Below, in pieces: positions 25,911 through 34,190 of a DNA stretch of 42,220 nt; position 1 is the stretch's first letter, and each line of letters starts with the position of its first letter. The notes under the pieces were generated by a model. The model was given only the letters and a program-made list of their open reading frames with translations, was not told the DNA's origin and made no database searches. The translations under genes were made by a program, and so were the position numbers. The DNA comes from Candidatus Parcubacteria bacterium (GTDB lineage: Bacteria; Patescibacteriota; Minisyncoccia; Minisyncoccales; JAGMDC01). The DNA is taken from contig JAGMDC010000007.1 in assembly GCA_023128895.1 (NCBI GenBank), positions 1-42,220 of the forward strand, written 5' to 3'.

Positions 25911-26491
25911 TTGGTTTTAATCACTTGGTCAATAAGGCCGTATTCTTTTGCTTCCTGGGCTGAAAGATAAAAATCCCTGTCAGTGTCTTTTTCTAATTTT
26001 TTCAACGGCTGGCCAGTGTGTTTTGCTAAAATTTTATTTAATTTATCTTTAATCCTTACAATTTGGCGCGCGGTAATTTCAATTTCCACTGCTTCGCCTG
26101 ATATGCCGCCGGTGGCAACCTGATGAAGCAAGATTTCGACATTAGGCAAAGCAAACCTTTTTTTCTTGGCTCCTGCAGCCAACAAAATCGCGCCCATAGA
26201 ACCGGCAAGACCAACGCAAACAGTGGAAATCGGGGCCTTTACATACTGCATAGTGTCATAAATCGCCAAACCAGCGGTAACAATGCCGCCCGGGGTATTA
26301 ATATAAAGTTGGATATCTTTGTTCGAGTCTGCTGAAGACAAAAACAACATCTGCGCGATAATTGAATTCGCGACAGCGTCGGTTACCGGTCCCGCGAGAA
26401 AGATAATCCTTTCTTTCAACAAGCGGGAATAAATGTCATACGCCCGCTCCCCATATGGAGATTTTTCAATAACTGTTGGTATAAGATTCAT
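25907..26491 (-). CDS. clpP: ATP-dependent Clp protease proteolytic subunit
   Basis: 194 residues, the usual ClpP size. The catalytic triad is visible: S98 in [10 protein letters not shown]123 in ILLHQ and D169 in [27 protein letters not shown] is the processed N-terminal region. It forms a tetradecameric peptidase driven by ClpX or ClpC, neither of which is in the window. It sits between nusA and yidC, an unusual place for clpP. Confidence 0.97.
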   Translation of the reverse strand: MNLIPTVIEKSPYGERAYDIYSRLLKERIIFLAGPVTDAVANSIIAQMLFLSSADSNKDIQLYINTPGGIVTAGLAIYDTMQYVKAPISTVCVGLAGSMGAILLAAGAKKKRFALPNVEILLHQVATGGISGEAVEIEITARQIVRIKDKLNKILAKHTGQPLKKLEKDTDRDFYLSAQEAKEYGLIDQVIKTK

Positions 26492-26511
26492 AATAGTAAA
26501 ATTTTTAATTT

Positions 26512-27708
26512 TTAATCAATTTTTTTGGCTTTTGTTGTTTTTTTCTTCGATGTTTTTTCTTTTTCTTTCTCTTCTTTCTCTTCTTTCTCTTCTTTGCCGC
26601 CTGTCTCCTCGCCGCTTCTTACATCTATTTTCCAGCCGGTTAATTGCGCGGCTAACCGAACATTCTGTCCCTCTTTCCCTATTGCCAGAGAAAGCTGGTC
26701 TTCGGGGACAATAACCATTGCCTTATTTTTAGGCATAATTCTCACTTCCATTACTTTGGCTGGGGACAAAGAATTACTAATATACTTTTCCGATTTGTCA
26801 GAATATTCAATAATATCAACTTTCTCGCCTCCTAACTCGTTTATTACTGCCATAACTCTTGTGCCTTTCTGCCCCACCATGGCGCCGATAGGGTCAACGC
26901 CGTCTGCTTTGGCTGATACAGCTATTTTGGAACGCGACCCCGGTTCCCGGGCAATTGATTTAATCACCACATCTCCTGCTTGAATCTCCGGAACTTCCAG
27001 TTCAAATAATTTGGAAAGCATTTTAGGATAAGAACGAGATAAAATTATCAAGGGACCTTTTGCTCCTTCGTCCACTTTCATAACATATAATTTGAACCTC
27101 TGTCCATATCTGTAAAATTCTCCTTGAATTTGCTCCTCTCTCGGCAGAATTCCCAAACCCTTGCCAATGTCTAAAAAAACTTTTCCTTCCTCAATCCGCT
27201 GGACTATGCCTGAAATTATCTCCCCTTCTTTGTCTTTATATTCTTCAAAAATAGTGTTTCTTTCTGCTTCTCTTATTCTCTGCAAAATTACCTGTTTGGC
27301 CGTCTGAGCAGCAATTCTGCCGTAATCCTGTTTTGTCTCCAATCTAATTTCCAAATCTTCCCCTTTTTTTATTTTGGAATCTATTTTTTTCGCGTCTTTT
27401 AATAAAATATGCTTTTCAGGGTTAAAACGAATTTTTTCATCTTCTCTTTCTTCTTCTTGATTTTTTAATTCTTCTAATTCCTGTTCGGAATAAATTTCAT
27501 CTTCTGCAACCACTAATTTTATCTGCCAAAACTTAACATCTCCTGTTTTGGAAGATAATTTTGCTTTAATTATTTGGCCCTTTTTACCGTAATCTTTTTT
27601 ATACGCCGCGGCAAAGGCCTGCTCAATAATTTCAACAACTTTTTCCTTGCTAATACCCTTTTCTTCGCTTATTTGCGTAATTGACGATGTAAAAATTTTT
27701 AAATCCAT
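26512..27708 (-). CDS. nusA: Transcription termination/antitermination factor NusA
   Basis: 398 residues. The N-terminal RNA-polymerase-binding domain ([23 protein letters not shown]), an S1 domain from about 150 ([22 protein letters not shown]), and two KH domains ([18 protein letters not shown] and [20 protein letters not shown]) are all present. The C-terminus is a low-complexity Glu/Lys tail made from a repeated nine-base unit, not the acidic repeats of E. coli NusA. It affects pausing, termination and antitermination. The gene is 13 bases after yidD. Confidence 0.96.
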   Translation of the reverse strand: MDLKIFTSSITQISEEKGISKEKVVEIIEQAFAAAYKKDYGKKGQIIKAKLSSKTGDVKFWQIKLVVAEDEIYSEQELEELKNQEEEREDEKIRFNPEKHILLKDAKKIDSKIKKGEDLEIRLETKQDYGRIAAQTAKQVILQRIREAERNTIFEEYKDKEGEIISGIVQRIEEGKVFLDIGKGLGILPREEQIQGEFYRYGQRFKLYVMKVDEGAKGPLIILSRSYPKMLSKLFELEVPEIQAGDVVIKSIAREPGSRSKIAVSAKADGVDPIGAMVGQKGTRVMAVINELGGEKVDIIEYSDKSEKYISNSLSPAKVMEVRIMPKNKAMVIVPEDQLSLAIGKEGQNVRLAAQLTGWKIDVRSGEETGGKEEKEEKEEKEKEKTSKKKTTKAKKID

Positions 27709-27721
27709 AACTGCAAAAATT

Positions 27722-27919
27722 TTATGGTTGGTCTACCCCGCCCGGGTTCCACGGGTTGCACCTTAATATTCTTTTAATTCCTAAAAACAATCCTTTGATT
27801 GTTCCATATTTTTTTATTGCCAAACAGCAATATTCTGAACAACTCGGGTGAAACCTGCAATGATGCCCTAAATAAGGCGAAATAAATATTTGATAAAATT
27901 TAATAATTTTTATAAACAT
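27722..27919 (-). CDS. yidD: Membrane protein insertion efficiency factor YidD
   Basis: 65 residues with the family signature: an N-terminal amphipathic helix (IIKFYQIFISPYLG), then CRFHPSCSEY and the C-terminal CNPWNPGGVD. It helps insertion of inner-membrane proteins through YidC. The start overlaps rnpA by ten bases, as in many bacteria. A membrane-associated protein without a clear transmembrane helix. Confidence 0.96.
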   Translation of the reverse strand: MFIKIIKFYQIFISPYLGHHCRFHPSCSEYCCLAIKKYGTIKGLFLGIKRILRCNPWNPGGVDQP

Positions 27920-28248
27920 ACACCTGCGCGTAAAAAAGATTGTTCAACACATTTGTCAATTTCATTAAATTTTTTATTTTTTATATCCGACAAAGCAACA
28001 ACAACAATATCCATTCCTTTTTCTATTTTCTGTTCTCTGCTGTTAATCGCCTCTCTCAAACGCCTTTTTATCTGATTTCTTTCAACTGCTTTATTGGAAA
28101 TTTTTTTACTCACTATAATGCCAAATCTTGAAAAACCCAAATCATTATTTCTAACCTTTAAGTATAAAAAATCTTTTCTATATCCTCTGCCCCGCTTAAA
28201 CACTAATTCAAAATCTTTCTTTTTTGTAAGGAAATTTTGTTTTTTCAT
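27910..28248 (-). CDS. rnpA: Ribonuclease P protein component
   Basis: 112 residues. The RNR motif region reads KAVERNQIKRRLRE, preceded by the central-cleft residues FGIIVSKKISN. It binds the RNase P RNA and the 5' leader of pre-tRNA; the RNA gene is not in this window. It lies 29 bases after rpmH and overlaps yidD, the usual order. Confidence 0.95.
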   Translation of the reverse strand: MKKQNFLTKKKDFELVFKRGRGYRKDFLYLKVRNNDLGFSRFGIIVSKKISNKAVERNQIKRRLREAINSREQKIEKGMDIVVVALSDIKNKKFNEIDKCVEQSFLRAGVCL

Positions 28249-28277
28249 TTACATTAAAAAACCCAAAAACAACTCGG

Positions 28278-28412
28278 CTATACCGTAAGTTTTTCTCTTC
28301 CTTTCGCGCGGCGGCGGGATAACACTTTTTTCCCTGGCTTGGTCCTGTTTCTTTGTAAAAAACCGTGTGTACGCGCCCTTTTTCTTTTTTTAGGTTGATA
28401 AGTAATACTCAT
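28278..28412 (-). CDS. rpmH: 50S ribosomal protein L34
   Basis: A 44-residue ORF reading [19 protein letters not shown], then a very basic stretch with [21 protein letters not shown]. This is the full L34 pattern (QPK-KR-THGF-R-RT-GR-VL-RRR-KGR-LT). It initiates at 28412 and stops at 28278-28280 (TAG). First gene of the minus-strand cluster that continues with rnpA. Confidence 0.97.
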   Translation of the reverse strand: MSITYQPKKRKRARTHGFLQRNRTKPGKKVLSRRRAKGREKLTV

Positions 28413-28490
28413 AATAAATAGAATATAGAATAATTTTTCCATATTCCCTGCCTACCGGACAGGCAGATAAATTCCAGATTCTTACATTTA

Positions 28491-28519
28491 AGGATAGCAT
28501 ATTGATTTTCAATAGTCAA
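28491..28519 (-). promoter_or_regulatory. rpmH operon promoter
   Basis: On the minus strand: TTGACT (28519-28514), a 17-bp spacer, TATCCT (28496-28491) with TGC before it. The leader of about 75 bases contains the palindrome CTGCCT-ACCGGAC-AGGCAG (28448-28466), a short hairpin that could affect expression. Confidence 0.65.
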
Positions 28520-28570
28520 ATTTATAGGGCTACGCTGGAATTAAAATCAGAAAAGGTTTAAGATGAGATA

Positions 28571-29281
28571 ATGAACAGCGAACAGCGAACAGCGAACAAT
28601 CTAAAAAAGCAAAGAATTAAAATCCAGGGTAAAAATTGGGAGCGTTGTCTTGTCAAAACGCATTTTATCACTAAGGATGACAATTTAGAGAACATTATTG
28701 AAAAATATGCTCTGCGCGAGGCAAAAAAATCAGACATCGTAGCGTTATGCCAAAAAATCGTTTCCATCACTCATAAAAAAATTATTTATAGAAAAGATAT
28801 AAAATTAGGATTTTGGGCGAAATTTTTGTCTAAATTTGTTAAAAAAACGCCTTATGGATTTTCAGTTGGCAACCCATTGAAAATGCAGGTAGCGATAAAT
28901 TTAGCAGGACTTCCCAGAATTTTATTCGCAAGTATTTGCGCTATATTCGGAAAAATCGTAGGGATTAAAGGAATTTTTTACAAAATAGCCGGACATCAAA
29001 TTAACCAAATAGACGGATTTTACGGAGAAGCGTTTCCGCAATATAATGATATGGCGATATTGGGATTAGACAGAAAATTCAGTAATAATCTCTGCGGCAA
29101 ATTAAAAGAAAAATACAATCTTTCGTTTGCTATCGTGGATATAAACGACATAGGCGGGAACATATTAGGAACAAGCGCTGATATAAAAGAAAAAACAAAA
29201 TTGATATTGGAATTATTAAAAGACAACCCGGCAGGCCAGTCAAACCAGCAAACTCCGATTATTATCTTAAAAAAATGCTAA
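28571..29281 (+). CDS. CofE-like (coenzyme F420-0:L-glutamate ligase family) protein
   Basis: 236 residues, resembling the short CofE-like proteins annotated in many candidate-phyla genomes (LVKTHFITKDDNLENIIEKYAL; KSDIVALCQKIVSI; FGKIVGIKGIFYKIAGHQI; PQYNDMAILGLD). True CofE adds glutamates to F420-0 with GTP, but nothing else of the F420 pathway is in the window, so the substrate here is unknown. The first ten residues come from a heptanucleotide repeat and may not be part of the conserved protein. It overlaps murJ by seven bases, and the two are probably co-transcribed. Confidence 0.7.
   Translation: MNSEQRTANNLKKQRIKIQGKNWERCLVKTHFITKDDNLENIIEKYALREAKKSDIVALCQKIVSITHKKIIYRKDIKLGFWAKFLSKFVKKTPYGFSVGNPLKMQVAINLAGLPRILFASICAIFGKIVGIKGIFYKIAGHQINQIDGFYGEAFPQYNDMAILGLDRKFSNNLCGKLKEKYNLSFAIVDINDIGGNILGTSADIKEKTKLILELLKDNPAGQSNQQTPIIILKKC
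28574..28598 (+). repeat. Heptanucleotide tandem repeat
   Basis: AACAGCG three times in a row plus AACA, directly after the ATG of the CofE-like gene. Seven is not a multiple of three, so a change of one copy would shift the reading frame. Confidence 0.85.
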
Positions 29282-30666
29282 AAATTTTTGACAAAAAAAC
29301 AAAAAGCATTAATTGGGCTGCTTTTATATTAGCCACAGCGTTTTTAATAAGCGCGGTTTTAGGGCTAATAAGGGACAGATTATTAGCAAGCAGTTTCGGC
29401 GCTGGCGATGAATTAGACATATATTATGCCGCGTTCAGAATACCTGATTTTATTATTATGGTTTTGCTGATGGGCGCTATTTCAGCCGCAATAATCCCGA
29501 TTTTTACAGAACAGTTAATCAAGTCCAAAGAAACCGCGTGGAAATATTTTTCCAACCTGTTAAATTTATTTTTAATTATTTTAATAATATCCTGCGGAAT
29601 TTTGTTTATATTCGCGCCGCAAATTATTTCTATTATTGCCTCTGGATTTTCTGAAGATAAAAAACTTCTTACCATCGCGCTTACAAGAATTATGCTTATA
29701 AGCCCGATTCTCTTGGGGATGAGTAATATCATTTCCGGAATTTTAAGGGTTTTTAACAGATTTTTAATCACAGCCCTGTGCCCTATTATGTATAACTTGG
29801 GAATTATTTTTGGAATTATGTTCTTTGTCCCTTATATGGGGCTCAAAGGCCTTGCCTGGGGCGTGGTATTAGGCGGCGGACTGCATTTGCTGATACAAAT
29901 TCCTATTTTATGCAAACTCGGATTTGCTCCCGGTAAAATTCTTAACTTTCGCGAACCAAATTTTATTAAAACAATAAAATTAACAATACCCAGATCTATT
30001 GGATTAATGGCTAACCAGATTAATCTTATAGTGGTAACTGTTATCGCGTCCGGCTTAGCAAAAGGAAGTTTAGGTATTTTCAATTTGGCGGAAGGATTGA
30101 GCCGCCCTATTCTTAGTTTAATAGCTGTTTCTTTTTCTGTTGCGGCTTTCCCAGCGCTAAGTTTGTCATTTTCCAAGAACAACCAGAAAAAATTCCAAAA
30201 GATATTTAATTCTGTATTCTATAAAATCCTATTTTCAAGTTTAGGCTTAAGCGCGCTTCTCTTTATATTCAGACAGGCAATAGTGGATATTATTTATCAT
30301 ACTGGAAAATTTGAAGCAATGCACAGCGCTCTTTGTTCCGCTTGCTTGGGAATGTTTTGTATCGGGATTTTCGCGCAAGGACTGGTTCTTTTATTGGCAA
30401 AAGCATTTTACGCGCGGCAAAACACTAAAATTCCGGCTTTTGCGAGCATTATGGCGGCATTAATAAATATTATTCTCTGCTTTTACTTTGTTCATTTGCT
30501 TTCATTTGCTAATAATTTCCAGCAAGGAATAATAAAATTTTTGGATATACAGGGCCTGCAGAATATTGAAATCATTGGACTTCCATTAGCCCTGTCTATT
30601 TCAAGCATATTCCAATTCTGTCTGCTTTTAATCTTTTTCAAATACAAACAAAAACAACCACAATAG
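29275..30666 (+). CDS. murJ: Lipid II flippase MurJ
   Basis: 463 residues with about 12-14 membrane helices; MOP-superfamily flippase that moves lipid II to the outer face of the membrane. Family marks are the opening helix (LISAVLGLIRDRLLASSFGAGDELDIYYAAFRIPDF), the Arg pair near the start, and the later GLSRPILSLIAVSFSVAAFPALS segment. It starts inside the CofE-like gene. Together with rodA and the PBP1A in this window it completes a peptidoglycan-export and polymerisation set. Confidence 0.94.
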   Translation: MLKIFDKKTKSINWAAFILATAFLISAVLGLIRDRLLASSFGAGDELDIYYAAFRIPDFIIMVLLMGAISAAIIPIFTEQLIKSKETAWKYFSNLLNLFLIILIISCGILFIFAPQIISIIASGFSEDKKLLTIALTRIMLISPILLGMSNIISGILRVFNRFLITALCPIMYNLGIIFGIMFFVPYMGLKGLAWGVVLGGGLHLLIQIPILCKLGFAPGKILNFREPNFIKTIKLTIPRSIGLMANQINLIVVTVIASGLAKGSLGIFNLAEGLSRPILSLIAVSFSVAAFPALSLSFSKNNQKKFQKIFNSVFYKILFSSLGLSALLFIFRQAIVDIIYHTGKFEAMHSALCSACLGMFCIGIFAQGLVLLLAKAFYARQNTKIPAFASIMAALINIILCFYFVHLLSFANNFQQGIIKFLDIQGLQNIEIIGLPLALSISSIFQFCLLLIFFKYKQKQPQ

Positions 30667-30675
30667 GTTATTTCT

Positions 30676-30750
30676 TGGAGCGGGTGATGGGAATCGAACC
30701 CACATCGCAACCTTGGAAGGGTTGTGTAATAACCATTATACAACACCCGC
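30676..30750 (-). tRNA. tRNA-Gly(TCC)
   Basis: On the minus strand the acceptor stem GCGGGTG pairs perfectly with CACCCGC. The anticodon arm is CAACC-CTTCCAA-GGTTG (anticodon TCC), and the T arm has TTCGATT. The discriminator is T and CCA is encoded. The full cloverleaf is intact. Confidence 0.95.
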
Positions 30751-30802
30751 CTTCGTCCCTTCGGGACTTCGGCGTAGCAAGCCCGCATATCACTATATTT
30801 TG

Positions 30803-30873
30803 TCGGGGTACTCAGATTCGAACTGAGATTAAATCCTCCCAAAGGACTCGTGCTGCCGTTGCACTATACCCCG
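30803..30873 (-). tRNA. tRNA-Pro(TGG)
   Basis: On the minus strand the acceptor CGGGGTA pairs with TACCCCG. The D arm is GTGC/GCAC, the anticodon loop TTTGGGA (anticodon TGG), and the T arm CTCAG-TTCGAAT-CTGAG. C1-G72 and the purine after the anticodon fit proline. Discriminator A; CCA is not encoded. Confidence 0.93.
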
Positions 30874-30900
30874 TGTTTAAATAACTTGTTGTTATTCTTT

Positions 30901-30926
30901 TATAATATAGTATAATAAAATATAAT
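30901..30926 (+). promoter_or_regulatory. Phased -10 boxes upstream of the sensor kinase
   Basis: TATAAT occurs three times at exactly 10-bp steps (30901, 30911, 30921). The last one ends seven bases before the ATG at 30934. TTGTTA (30889-30894) could serve as -35 for the middle box with a 16-bp spacer. Confidence 0.55.
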
Positions 30927-30933
30927 ATACAAG

Positions 30934-31920
30934 ATGTTTTTCAAAAAAAATCTAAGCCAATTGAATATCGCCGCGCAATGCAGAAAAAACGGGCTTCCTT
31001 TACACCAATGTCCCCAAATTATTTTTCTCATTATGGGAATAATAATAATCGGGACAATGATTTCCTTTTACGCTATTGGAATGCATTGGATAGAAGACCC
31101 CGCAACAGTTGCTTTAATTATTTCAATAATCACCATTGTTTTGTTAATACTAAGTTTTATTATCACTCGAAGCTTTGAACGGTTAGCAGAAGCATCGCGG
31201 ATGAAAACAGAATTTATCAATATTGTTTCCCACCAGCTCCGCTCCCCTTTGACAAACTTAAAATGGGCGACTGATTTTTTGAAAACAGCGACATTAAACA
31301 AATTAGACGAATCAGAAACAGAATTTTTCTATGTTTTGGAAGAAAACTGCAAAAGAATGAATGAATTAATAAATAACCTGTTGACTGTTTCCAGAATTGA
31401 GCAAAAGCGGTTAATAGAAAATAAAAAAATTGTTTCTCTGCCAAGATTATTAAAAGAAATAATTAAGGAAAGCAATGCTTTTGCGATTGCGTCAAATGTG
31501 ACAATAAAAACAGAAATTGAAGAAAAAATTCCTGAAATTTACTGCACACGCTCTCTTATTAAGACAGTGATAGAGAATCTTATAAACAACGCTATTCACT
31601 ATTCTTCTGCTAAAGACAACTCTGAACCGCAAAAAAAAATAGTAGAAATAAAATTAAATAAGAGAGGCAAGAATATTTATCTTGAGATACAAGATTATGG
31701 CATAGGCATTCCGGAAGAAGATAAAAAATTTATTTTTGAAAAATTTTTCAGGTCTAAAAATGTTTCAAAGCATCAAACCAGGGGAAGCGGGTTAGGACTT
31801 TTTATTGCCAAATCCATAGTAAAAAAAATGAACGGAAAAATAGGATTTCAATCAAAACAAAATCAGGGAACAACTTTTTGGTTCACATTGCCAATTAAAA
31901 AATTAAAACTTGAAACATAA
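30934..31920 (+). CDS. Sensor histidine kinase
   Basis: 328 residues. Two membrane helices at the N-terminus (about 28-50 and 58-80) with almost no extracellular sensor domain, then the DHp helix with VSHQLRSPLTNL (phospho-acceptor H100) and a full catalytic domain: N box NLINNAIHY, G1 DYGIGIPEED, F box FEKFFR, G2 GSGLGLFIAKSIV. The short Cys-His-Cys segment (CRKNGLPLHQCP) before the first helix is unusual and might sense redox state or metal. It is followed after 69 bases by a response regulator. Confidence 0.94.
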   Translation: MFFKKNLSQLNIAAQCRKNGLPLHQCPQIIFLIMGIIIIGTMISFYAIGMHWIEDPATVALIISIITIVLLILSFIITRSFERLAEASRMKTEFINIVSHQLRSPLTNLKWATDFLKTATLNKLDESETEFFYVLEENCKRMNELINNLLTVSRIEQKRLIENKKIVSLPRLLKEIIKESNAFAIASNVTIKTEIEEKIPEIYCTRSLIKTVIENLINNAIHYSSAKDNSEPQKKIVEIKLNKRGKNIYLEIQDYGIGIPEEDKKFIFEKFFRSKNVSKHQTRGSGLGLFIAKSIVKKMNGKIGFQSKQNQGTTFWFTLPIKKLKLET

Positions 31921-31985
31921 AACTTGAAACATAAATCCCTGTTTATACTATTTATATTTTAAGTTCCAAGTTCCAAGTTTCAAAA
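31905..31985 (+). repeat. Tandem and inverted short repeats between kinase and regulator
   Basis: AAAACTTGAAACAT occurs twice in tandem (31905-31918 and 31919-31932), and AAGTTCC repeats with AAGTTTC at 31961-31980 form an imperfect inverted match to it. A hairpin in the mRNA is possible. Confidence 0.6.
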
Positions 31986-31989
31986 ATTG

Positions 31990-32358
31990 ATGAAAACAAT
32001 ATTATTTATTGAAGACGAATCCGCTCTTCAAAAAACTTTTGGAGAAATTTTAAAGAGGGAAGGGTATAAAATGATTTCCGCGTTAGACGGAGAAACCGGC
32101 TTAAAATTATGTAAAACGGAAAAACCAGACCTGGTTATATTAGACCTCATACTGCCCAAACTCCATGGGTTTGAAATTCTGAAAAAAGTCAAAGCAGATG
32201 AAGAAATAAAAGATATCCCTATTATTGTTTTGACTAATTTAGAAACAATGGCGGATGTGGAAAAAGCCATTGAATTAGGGGCAATGACTTATTTGGTAAA
32301 AGCGAATTACAGTCTGGAAGAAGTGATAAACAAAGTCAAAAAAGCGTTGGGAGCATGA
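31990..32358 (+). CDS. Single-domain response regulator (receiver)
   Basis: 122 residues comprising one receiver domain and no output domain. The acidic pocket is IEDE near the N-terminus, the phospho-acceptor is D52 in LVILDLILPK, the conserved Thr is in IIVLTN, and K104 is in YLVKAN. The next gene, pilB, starts on the overlapping ATGA of its stop, so a CheY-like link from the upstream kinase to the pilus motor is likely. The upstream TTG (31987) is less likely than ATG 31990. Confidence 0.95.
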   Translation: MKTILFIEDESALQKTFGEILKREGYKMISALDGETGLKLCKTEKPDLVILDLILPKLHGFEILKKVKADEEIKDIPIIVLTNLETMADVEKAIELGAMTYLVKANYSLEEVINKVKKALGA

Positions 32359-34109
32359 GAGTTGAACCGCAACAATTAAAAGCTTTTTTATTAGATGCTG
32401 GACTGGTGAGCGAAGAACAATTTAAAAAAGCTTTAAAAAAAGCAAAAGACGCTAATAAAAAAATTGGCGATTTTTTAGTTTCAGACGGGCTAATTTCTGA
32501 AAATAATTTAATAAAATTAGAAGCGTATATATTGGGAATTCCTTTTGTAAATTTAGAAAAAGAAACAATAATTCCCGAAATTTTAAAAATTATTCCTGAA
32601 CCAATTGCTCGATCGCATAATATTGTTGCTTTTAGAAAAAAACAAGGTGTTCTTGAAGTGGCTATGCTTAACCCGGAGGATCTGTCAACTATTGAATTTA
32701 TAAAGAAGAAAACGAATCTGAAAATTTTGCCCCGATTGACAACAACTGAAAGTATTAAGCATATCCTGCGCCAATATCAAAAAAGCTTAAAAGCGGAATT
32801 TGGAGAAATTATTAAAAAAGAATCAAAAACCGCAGCATCTATAAAACTTAAAAAAGAAGGGGAAAAAGAGCGGGGTGATTTAAGAAAAGTAGCTGAAGAA
32901 CTGCCGGTAATAAAAATCGTTGATACTCTTGTCAAACACGCTATTCTGCAAAAGGCGTCGGACATCCATATTGAACCCTGTGAAAAAGAAATTATTGTCC
33001 GTTATAGGATTGACGGGATTTTGCGCGACGCTATGACTCTGCCCAAAAAAGCCGCGTCCGGGATTGTAGCGAGAATTAAGGTTCTATCTAAATTAAAATT
33101 AGACGAACACCGCCTGCCCCAGGACGGCAGATTTAAGATTGAAAGCCAGGATTTTAAATATTCTATCAGGGTGTCTATCTTGCCTGTGTTTAACGGCGAA
33201 AAAATTGTAATGCGGCTTTTGTCTGAAAATTCCCAATCCCACAATAATTTAGAATCTCTGGGTTTGAGGGGCGATGCCCTGGAAGAGATACAAACAAATT
33301 TAAGAAAGCCGGTAGGAATGATTTTAGTCACGGGGCCTACTGGAAGCGGCAAAACAACTACTCTGTATTCTGTTTTAGATATATTAAACACTCCAAAAGT
33401 TAATATTTCCACAGTGGAAGACCCTGTGGAATATAGAATGCCAAGAATCAACCAGACACAAATCAAGCCAAAAATCGGGTTAACTTTTGCCGCCGGGCTT
33501 CGCTCGTTGGTAAGACAGGATCCTGATATTATTATGGTCGGAGAAATAAGAGACAAAGAAACAGCCGGCTTGAGCATTAACGCGGCGCTCACCGGCCATC
33601 TAGTTTTGTCCACATTGCATACCACTAACGCCGCCGGAGCCATCACCAGGTTAATAGATATGGGAGCCGAGCCGTTTCTGATATCCTCCACCTTAAATGT
33701 AATTTTAGCCCAGCGATTAGTGCGGCGCTTGTGCGATGAAAAAGAGAAATATTATCTAACCAACACAGACATAAAAAACCTTGGGAAACACTGTAATACT
33801 GATGACATTTTACGAATTTTAAAACTGGAAAAAATAATAAAGCAAAACCAAACTTTGAGAAAAACCGCGTTTTACAAACCAAAACCTTCTAAAAACTGTG
33901 CTGACGGGTATAAAGGCAGAATAGGAATTTATGAGGTTTTGCCTGTTACTGAAGTGATAAAAGAACTAATTATAAAAGGAACTGATTCCAACGAAATCCA
34001 GAAGCACGCGCGAAAGCAAGGAATGAGAACAATGATAGAGGACGGGTTTGTTAAAGCGGCGCAGGGTATGACAAGTATTGAAGAAGTCCTGCGCGTAATC
34101 GTAGAATGA
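32355..34109 (+). CDS. pilB: Type IV pilus extension ATPase PilB/GspE
   Basis: 584 residues. The N-terminal GspE/MshE domain (about 1-150; VSEEQFKKALKKAKDANKKIGD) is followed by the secretion ATPase core: Walker A GPTGSGKT (327-334), the Asp-box region RQDPDIIMVGEIRDKETA, Walker B, and the His box LSTLHTTNAAGA. It forms a cytoplasmic hexamer that drives pilin polymerisation. The C-terminal zinc-binding tetra-Cys of many PilB proteins is not visible as such; only one Cys lies near KNCADGYKGRIGIYEVL. Its gene is coupled to the response regulator and converges on the pilin genes. Confidence 0.95.
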   Translation: MRVEPQQLKAFLLDAGLVSEEQFKKALKKAKDANKKIGDFLVSDGLISENNLIKLEAYILGIPFVNLEKETIIPEILKIIPEPIARSHNIVAFRKKQGVLEVAMLNPEDLSTIEFIKKKTNLKILPRLTTTESIKHILRQYQKSLKAEFGEIIKKESKTAASIKLKKEGEKERGDLRKVAEELPVIKIVDTLVKHAILQKASDIHIEPCEKEIIVRYRIDGILRDAMTLPKKAASGIVARIKVLSKLKLDEHRLPQDGRFKIESQDFKYSIRVSILPVFNGEKIVMRLLSENSQSHNNLESLGLRGDALEEIQTNLRKPVGMILVTGPTGSGKTTTLYSVLDILNTPKVNISTVEDPVEYRMPRINQTQIKPKIGLTFAAGLRSLVRQDPDIIMVGEIRDKETAGLSINAALTGHLVLSTLHTTNAAGAITRLIDMGAEPFLISSTLNVILAQRLVRRLCDEKEKYYLTNTDIKNLGKHCNTDDILRILKLEKIIKQNQTLRKTAFYKPKPSKNCADGYKGRIGIYEVLPVTEVIKELIIKGTDSNEIQKHARKQGMRTMIEDGFVKAAQGMTSIEEVLRVIVE

Positions 34110-34137
34110 TGATTTTTCACAAATTATGAATTAAATA

Positions 34138-34163
34138 AAAACAGGGGAATTCCCCTGTTTTTT
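34138..34163. terminator. Bidirectional terminator between pilB and pilin 1
   Basis: ACAGGGGAATTCCCCTGT is a perfect palindrome flanked by A's on the left and T's on the right. It serves the convergent pilB and pilin genes. A near copy is at 34821. Confidence 0.92.
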
Positions 34164-34190
34164 AATCTGAAATAATCGCTGAAACCATTT

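Noticed and set aside
26525-26983. Plus-strand frame opposite nusA beginning with a Phe/Ser repeat
   Set aside because: It is the complement of the Glu/Lys repeat tail and KH domains of NusA; no independent signals.
30751-30802. Possible small RNA between the two tRNA genes (GTCCC-TTC-GGGAC hairpin)
   Set aside because: The hairpin is only five base pairs and fits a spacer in a tRNA transcript.
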